Source: Lepisosteus oculatus
Taxonomy: Eukaryota > Chordata > Actinopteri > Semionotiformes > Lepisosteidae
Assembly (NCBI RefSeq): GCF_040954835.1
Contig: NC_090714.1
Span: 3,708,501 to 3,772,500, forward strand
DNA length: 64,000 bases
Direction of reading: 5' to 3'
A model generated the notes under the pieces. It was not told where the DNA came from and ran no database searches. It was given only the letters and a program-made list of their open reading frames with translations. Positions 57,171 through 64,000 of the stretch are shown piece by piece. A program made the position numbers and the translations under genes. Each line of letters starts with the position of its first letter. The stretch's first letter is position 1.

Positions 57171-60169
57171 GCAAGTAAATTCTGCGCTTTAACCTGATCA
57201 GGAGGGAATCAGAATATCAGTCAAAGATCATTTTTTCCCCAAAATTAAGTTCTGTGCTGGGAACAGTAAAACCGAGGGTCTGGAACATTGCTCTCTTTTT
57301 GAGAGAGAGTAATACATCAGATGTTGTAAAAGATGGTGAATTAAACTATGTGGAGTACTTAAGAGTGCCAGCACTTGGCATCCTCATAAGGGTGTGCTGT
57401 GACTTTGTTAAGATTAGAATGCTAAAAGGAATGATATTCTTTTTCACCATGTTGCTGTTTAATTCAAAGCACAGTGATGACTTGGTGCTTACTGCCTGTT
57501 TTAAAGATCATCCTCACACTGTCAACAGTACAGTACTTGTTAAACAGCCCTCTTAATTTCTCAGAGGGCTGTCAGATTGTCTGAAGGCTAGAGGTAAAGA
57601 GGACTGTCATTCCTCCTCAGACATATTTGGCCTTTACACAGTTTATTTTTGTATACCTCATTACATCTCTCATAACAAAAAAGGGTGCGATTCTGTTTCA
57701 GTGCACTCAGCGTTTTGTATATGTTGTCAAACAGACTGTGCGGCCTTTTTTACAGCGTTTTACAATACCACAGCAGAGTGGAGGCCTCAGGCTGTTTGTC
57801 TAGTTGCTTCTGTATGTCTGACCGAGTATAACCACTGCTCATGTCATCCTAACAACACGACAACCCAGAAGTGCCTCTGTTTTCTGTACCTTCACAATGT
57901 CCGTGCTGGCTCTTAAGAGATAGAAAAATAGGCTTTTATTTTTTCTTCAATGCCGTAGTTCCACTTGTGGGGAAATAATATTCTGGGCTTTATTTCTTGT
58001 CAGATGTTGTAGCCAATCTTGTTTCCCAGGCAGCAGTTCTCCCATTTTATGGTTATACAATTTTTTTTAAGCATCAAAGAGTAATAAAAAGGACAGTGAA
58101 TGAAACAGTGCCGGGTTTGACCCCTCATACACACCAGTTGTCGGTTTCTTTAAAAGTAAAGGAGACGTGGAGCAGACCTCAGCACAGTGTTGAAAGGCCT
58201 CATTTTTCTTGTCTGGATTTATGCGGGATTTTCTGACCTGGTAAGGAGGTGTCTGGAATGTACAGTCCAGGAATGCCCTGATTTTCACCGGCTCCAGCCA
58301 GCTAAAGTCTTCAACGTCCTTTTCCCAGTCGAAGTGCCCTGAGAGGGAATACTGTTCCCAACGGAGCGGTCAGGAGCCTCTGAGAGAAGGACGGTGTGTA
58401 GCTGCGTTCTTGGCTATTAGTCCTAGAGGTCAATGTTCCCTCTTATTTATCTAATCTTACTTGTTTATTTGTTTTACTCCTCCCACTCTCCTCAATCTCT
58501 CCTTGATCCCCTGCTAAAATTAATCCCAGAAGACACTCTCAAAGGCCTGTGACCACTGCAGAGCTCCAGGGTTTACACACTGATAGGGCCCCACAGTAGT
58601 TTGGTTGAGATGCGATTAGGTTGTATTTCCATTATATGGAATGCCTGGGAATCCTCACCCCCCCAGTGTCAAATCTGGGCCCCTTCGTACCAGCTAACTC
58701 TGCTCGTTTTTAGGGCATTATATGATTCACAAGAAGCTGAGTTAGGCAACAACCTAACTCCATTCACCCAGGAGACGAGAGCCTAAACCGTATGCCAAAA
58801 AAAAGTCAGCAGTTACAACATTTTCCGATACCTACCCTGGGGTCTCCATTTCACAATTACGAACATTTATCGTGACGTAAAGTGAGTTTAGATCCCTTGT
58901 AAAGCGGTGCAGATTTTTGAGTGAATGATTAGGAAGAGGCTGGATCACTGCCCTAGAGTCCCCCTCACTGCCCTGAAGCGTGAGCTGGAGAACACAGAAC
59001 TGTTTCATTTCTGAGGCCCAACTGGGCACCTTGGTCTCCTGGACTCGTCCTGGGCTCATTCTGCAGCTCTCCTTGAATGGCTGTGAGCCCTGGCACTGCT
59101 TCTTCTAACCAGGCCAGCCCGCTGTCCACCTCCTGGGCTTCACTTGGAGCATTTGAGGCCACAAACCAGCATAAGCCTTCACCAAAATTAGCGCATGCTT
59201 TGGCAGGGAAGGGCTTTGATTCTGCACTTTTCAAAGTGGAACAATCTGTCTTCTCCTTTCCGGGGTTTGGGACGGGTCTCTCAGTTCGCAGTCGGGGAAA
59301 ATGTAAATTTCTGTTCTGATTCTCCTCGTGTGCATTGATGGCTTTTTTTCCCCTTCTTCTGCCTGCCTTATTTCGGTGGTTCCTCACAGAGGCGTCGGCT
59401 CGTCACCACGCTCTGCTTGCGGGCGACTCGAGTCCCGCCGCTCCCGAGGTAAATCTGCTGGAAGATGGGCCCGAACCCTCTCACTGAGGAGAGAAGTCGA
59501 ACAGGAAATGAAACAAGAGTGTTAAGAATAGGCGGCGGGTCCACAATTAAGTTTAGCAGGTGTACGAATGAGTTTACCCCTGCGGGTCTCCTATAACCTG
59601 TTGAGATGGTATCCACGCACAGGAACATGAGCTTTGAGAGTGGGGTTTTTAAACAGTGAAAACGACACTCTGCGCAGCGCACTGCCTGCCTACCTGGAGG
59701 GATTGATGACTGCATTGATAACTGGAAACTTGCTTTCACGCACTTTCCACTCAGTGAACAGAGCAAGCTATTAGTGACAAGTTCATGATTCCTGGGCAGC
59801 TGCCTGTAGCCGAAGACGTTGGTGTCTCCCCCATTTCCAGAAACGTATCACTTTTCGCGTGGTGAATTTATACTCTTTCCACAGCTTTTCGTACACCCCC
59901 TTGTTGAAATTCAATCTTCCGTCCTCGACCCACTCACAGCCGTAGGTATATCAACAACAATCGTTTGCTTCCACACGGGTCCACCTTGCTTGTTTTATCT
60001 TTTCCTGTCGGTAGCTATCGGTCACCAAACCGCAAAGAGGAACCAGTTTCTACCCCTGTTCCCTGCCAGATCCGGCTCTTATGACTCCGTGATTCGTCCT
60101 GAAAGAAACTGCCAAAAATAATACAAATTTTTGCTCTACTTTGGTGGATTTGAAAAATAGTAAAGTCCT

Positions 60170-60425
60170 AGCTTAAATGTGTTACTATTTTTACTCCTGT
60201 AAGCAGAGAGTATTTGGGAAGTGCCTTTAAAACTGAGAACAGGAGACTCTTCTTTACCCACAGGGTGGTGGGAGGGTGGAACAAATCTGTCCTGCCGTGT
60301 TATTGTAGTCAATGCTTTGGCTTCTTCCAAGAAATGACTGAATAAGATCCTTGAATCAATTAGCTGCTAACTACCAAACGGACTACATGGACAATTGGCC
60401 TCTCAGCGATTCTTATGTTCTTATG
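60170..60425 (+). repeat. Interspersed repeat (ATCCTTGGATC family), longest copy
   Basis: GAGACTCTTCTTTACCCACA, GGGTGGTGGGAGGGTGGAAC, TTGGCTTCTTCCAAGAAATG, ATAAGATCCTTGAATCAATT, AGCTGCTAACTACCAAACGG and a TTCTTATGTTCTTATG end. It is the best example of the family also found near 735, 24080, 25290 and 46590. Class unknown; the constant end suggests a shared 3' terminus. Confidence 0.65.
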
Positions 60426-61054
60426 AACTATTAATTCTGCATTGAAGGTTCCGGCAGGGGTGTGACTAGGACCTCCGGGGTAAAAGAACTCTGCATCTGT
60501 GGGCATTATGTTTCTTTCAATTAAGTCCCATGTTCCTGTTGCTGGCTTGTCATGGAGGATCTGTGAAGGATTTGCGAGCAAGAGTAGTCAGTTCAGCCAG
60601 TCCTCTGTGCTTGCATGCTAGTAGTTAATTGAATTAAGATTCTCTTCCAGCTGAGGAATGCATTTTCACAACACGGCTTCATAATTTGGTCCAGAAACAC
60701 CTAAGGTTTGATGTGGTAAACTGCGCCTTTAACAAATATCTGCTGGAACCATCCCTGCCTGATAAATTAGGCTCCATCAGTTGAAATTATTTTTGGAACT
60801 GTTTGCAGAATAGATCTTCCCACACCTAGAGCTGTACTAACCTAGCTCTAATCTGAAAAATGGTCCTGCAATTTGACATCATAATAGACCTATTTTTTCC
60901 AGTATTTCTTCATCTCCAAATACCTTTCACAGCGTTTTCAGATGGCTTCTAACAGCTAGCTGTCAATATTTCTGGAAAGTTTTGTGTTTTGAAATGATGA
61001 AACACCTTGTATTATCGCATTTACATTTAGCATTGGAATTAATTGTGATGGAGT

Positions 61055-61275
61055 TAGGGTTGGCGTAGTGGGTAGCATTAATGCCTCTCAGCGCTGAGGC
61101 CCTGGGTTCAGTTCCGGACCTGGAGTGCTGTCTGTGTGGAGTCTGTATCTTCTCTCCATGTTCATGTGGGTTGTGTCTGGGTGCATTTGTCCAGGGTGTA
61201 CCCTCTACATTATGCCTGTTGCTTGCCCCCACGACCCTGTACTGGAAGACGTAGTTAGAAAAAGGACGGATTGAT
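61055..61275 (+). mobile_element. tRNA-headed SINE with internal deletion
   Basis: The head TGGCGTAGTGGGTAGCATTA with CCTGGGTTCAGTTCCGG (B box) is followed by GTGCTGTCTGTGTGGAGTCT and TGTTCATGTGGGTTG. The sequence then jumps to TCCAGGGTGTACCCTC and CACGACCCTGTACTGGAAG. The middle GTGTGAG block is missing. Confidence 0.8.
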
Positions 61276-61498
61276 AACACAGTGCAGGCAGCCCTGCGCA
61301 GTTAGGGGCCACAGTCACCCCCTGGGCCCGCCGTCCTCCAGGTCCCTCCTCTCCACGTTCCGTGCGGGATCACGCTCGCTGACATCCGCCCACGTCCCAC
61401 CCAGCTGCACCGCCGGCCTGGCATTCCAGAAAAACAGCCGGAAAAGGTGAGCTCAGAGCAGTGTTATTCCAGCGGAGGAAGAAGTTCCATCTCCATAC

Positions 61499-61521
61499 CG
61501 TGTGTGTGTGTGTGTGTGTGT
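61499..61521. repeat. (TG)n microsatellite
   Basis: An uninterrupted run of TG dinucleotides of about 22 bp in the last visible coro7 intron. Confidence 0.9.
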
Positions 61522-62799
61522 TTAAATTACAGAGCTGAAAATACTCCTCATAGTTTCAGGACTGTGCTGGCGGGAGAGTCGGAGAGCTGTGGTCGCTGGC
61601 AGAGGAAGGAGGCAGGAAAGGGAATATTTTTCGGAGTCCAGGCCAAATTCAATGATTTTGTGAAATAAGAGAGGGTTTGGAATGGCTTACAGAGAAAAGG
61701 GTGGGTCAGCGCAGTCGGTGAAGATTATAATGCACCTCTCATGTCCTTTGAAAATGGTTTGAAAGGCCGTGCTTGAGGGGGCGTACCCCGTTTTACGTAT
61801 CTCAGGGGCCCCAGACAGAGAGGCAAGGTTCAGGATGATTTGTTAGGTTACATTGTTGTTTGCTTCTTTTGACAGTTTTAATGTTTCCCCAACAGTGTTT
61901 GTCACAAAACTGGAAGTTATGGTATCCTGTGCTCCGAGGATAAAGAAATCACTGTGGTTAGCTTGCTTGAATTACTCAATGAAAATATCTTTATGTGCTG
62001 GAGGAGTACTCAGTGCATGGTGACATTTTCATTTTTTTCTACTTGAAACGGTCAAAAGGTACTGCGAAACGTAATGATTTAATTTTTTTAGGGTGTTATC
62101 TGAAGACCTGGGCATGGTCGTAACTGTAAACCACATCTTTCTGAAACTTCATCAAGTTATTAAGTAACTTGGCAAGAGGACCAAATACGTTGAATGGTAA
62201 AAGTGTCCCTCATCAACCGCAGGGGTTACCTTCCTGAAAACCCCCGCTGGTCAGTACTTGAGTGCAGAGGAGTTATGGGAGTTACGTTTCCACATTCTGG
62301 GTTATACTCATCACTAGCACACGTACTGTACCTTGCAGATTCCTCCTTAGAAATTACAATTACAACACATGGTTTCCCGCAGTTGTGTACAGGCCTGCCT
62401 GACCAAAAATTGGTGCCACCTGACCAGAAAAAATTCTTGGACTCCAATGAGAAATGTACACAAGAATACATATTGAAATGCTGTTTTATAGTGATACACC
62501 GCGAGGTCATTCGCTTGCCAGCAACTGCGATGGTACATAACCACACAGCTGTGAAGTCCAACACATTGGGACCCGTTCTCACGTGTTTGCATCAGGTCTA
62601 GGTTGATTTAAAATCCTGAAAGTAACATTTTGAAATTGTGGTTGTGATGTGTGATTCCGTTAATTGGCAATCGCAGTTTTTGACAGAAAATCTCTGGGGA
62701 TTTGAACCCCTTGAGAGCTCTGTCAGGTATCGATACAGAAGAGTTATCTTCTCAGATGTTGATACTTAGAAATAGCCAGACAATTGAACCTACCCGAGA

Positions 62800-63511
62800 G
62801 GAATCGGGAGCACGTGCTCCCGTGAGCTGCTGGCGGCTCGGCCGAGAGGAGAGACTCGGGGGAGGCAGGCCGAGTCACAAGCCGGCGGAGAGAAGCCGGC
62901 TGCTTTTCCCCCTGGGGTGGGGAAGGCCGTTTCTCGATGTGGAAACCGCGTGCGCCCAAGTGCGCGAGGCCATCATTTCGGACGAGCCGCCTTCCCTCGG
63001 CGTTTTTTCTCCCGTCGAACCCAGGCAGCCCGGGCGAGGCTTTGCTGCTGCTTCCCTGCCTGCGGGGCTGCCCTGTCCAAAATCTCTCTCGGCTCGGTCT
63101 TTGCTGGTTGCCCCGCAGGAGCCTCGTTTTTCAGTGCCATCAGTCAGAGCGAGAGGGGATAAATGCCGCCAAGACGGTTCTGAAAGCGCCTGTGACGTCT
63201 CTTTGAGACACAACATAAAACCCCAAAACGGACTCATGTTCCACCCGTTCTCCTGCGACACGAGAGGCTTCCTGGCACAGCCTTGTACTCCTAAAGGTGT
63301 GCCAGTCTGGTACGCCGGCATTCACCTTTGCTGTTCGGTCGATTGGCTTAACCAGGGGTCAGACGCAGTGCAGTCTGTGAAATCGGCAAACTCAGACAAT
63401 TGCCAAGTCGAGGTGTCCCTGTGCTTAGCTGATGCGAAAGGGCCTTGCATTTTTCCCAGCCGCGGCAGTTTCCCATATGCTTCGCGTGTAAAGGGGCTTG
63501 CGCCCTTTTAA
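62800..63511 (+). other. GC-rich block with a long open frame, coding status doubtful
   Basis: A GC- and CpG-rich stretch in the last visible coro7 intron. One + frame stays open from 62702 to 63511 (269 codons), the longest in the window. The translation is rich in Ser, Arg, Pro and Gly with no recognised motif, and the opposite strand is also open for 148 codons. Both are expected where stop codons are rare by composition. A retained CpG island or regulatory region is as likely as a gene. Confidence 0.3.
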
Positions 63512-64000
63512 TGGTTTCCCATGCCTGGCTCATAAAACCATGGACCGCGTAGTCCTCATGGAGGCTTGAGTGCCGAATTGGGGGTTGCCTTGGAAACTGC
63601 CGTGGAGTGGTGGTGTCTGGGCGCTGCGAGAATGAATGTGCTTCCCGTTGTGACCCCTGACTCCCTCTGTACACAGTCCCTGAGAGTCATTAAGGAACAA
63701 AGGCGCTGCAGAGCTCATCTCTATGGGAAAGTCTCATTGTCGGTGACCCTCTTCGCCACCAGGGGTGTGGAGTCAAAGACACCAGGAAGCAGGGTCCCCC
63801 AACGTCATTGAAATCTGCAGGCGTGGAGAAAAAATGTCAATATACCCACGCCACCCGTGTGATGATTCCAGCCTGACTTAAAGCCAGTTTGAATTGCAAA
63901 GATGGGAAGGCCTGGAAATGTTTGCCTGCTTCTATAGGTTACAACTTACAACTTTGGCCAACAAGAAAACAAAGGTGGAAACGTTGGAGCAGAGGTGTTT

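Larger units (their letters stand above)
57171..64000 (+). other. Last visible coro7 intron, with repeats
   Basis: Nearly 7 kb after the GC-donor exon without the expected next coro7 exon; I searched by eye for the sequence following the fourth WD blade and did not find it. Contents: repeat at 60170, SINE at 61055, (TG)n at 61499, an exon-like segment at 61342-61446 and a GC-rich block at 62800-63480 with a 269-codon open frame. Confidence 0.55.

Noticed and set aside
62194..62601. 135-codon + ORF and overlapping 118-codon minus ORF
   Set aside because: Open on both strands at once, no motif, intronic; more likely a degraded repeat or chance.

Overview
This window is nuclear DNA of a vertebrate, almost certainly a ray-finned fish. 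All genes have GT-AG introns (one probable GC-AG) and polypyrimidine-AG acceptors. The proteins are vertebrate orthologues, and the introns carry fish-type interspersed repeats: a tRNA-headed SINE, a 5S-rRNA-headed SINE, 3'-truncated LINEs, a Tc1 fossil and a hAT MITE. The exact species cannot be read; an early-branching lineage such as a gar-like fish is only a guess. There is no operon, CRISPR array or prokaryotic feature.

Layout. (1) 1-4060: the last five coding exons of a TPR protein on the + strand, probably cfap70 (ttc18), ending at 3842 with a poly(A) signal at 4034. (2) 4400-15619: hmox2 on +, complete, with a CpG-rich promoter and untranslated first exon near 4450-4715 and five coding exons giving 318 aa. 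Its intron between 7813 and 11733 holds two facing coding exons on the - strand (8443-9658) of a gene I do not recognise, next to a three-copy 461-bp tandem repeat. (3) 15620-24885: about 9 kb with no recognised gene, only repeats and a dead Tc1 transposase. (4) 24886-34228: dnaja3 on -, complete, 11 coding exons, 481 aa, a mitochondrial Hsp40. (5) 34229-35155: a 0.93-kb head-to-head promoter shared with coro7 and carrying NRF1-type palindromes. (6) 35156 to the window end: the first seven coding exons of coro7 (coronin 7, N-terminal WD40 propeller) on +, with very large repeat-filled introns. The rest of coro7 lies beyond position 64000.

The genes are independent housekeeping-type loci: an axonemal TPR protein, an ER-anchored heme oxygenase, a mitochondrial co-chaperone and a Golgi/trafficking coronin. 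From memory, CORO7-DNAJA3 head-to-head with HMOX2 nearby is also the human 16p13.3 arrangement. The orientation of hmox2 and the neighbouring cfap70 differ from human.

I found no clear novel multi-gene system. The most interesting items are the unidentified antisense gene inside hmox2, the loss of two of the three Cys-Pro heme-regulatory motifs of mammalian HO-2, the 461-bp tandem triplication, paired NRF1 sites upstream of dnaja3, a 5S-derived SINE whose tail resembles local LINEs, and a probable GC-AG intron in coro7. Exon boundaries were set by hand from splice consensus and reading phase and add up in frame for every gene. No alignment or database search was run.
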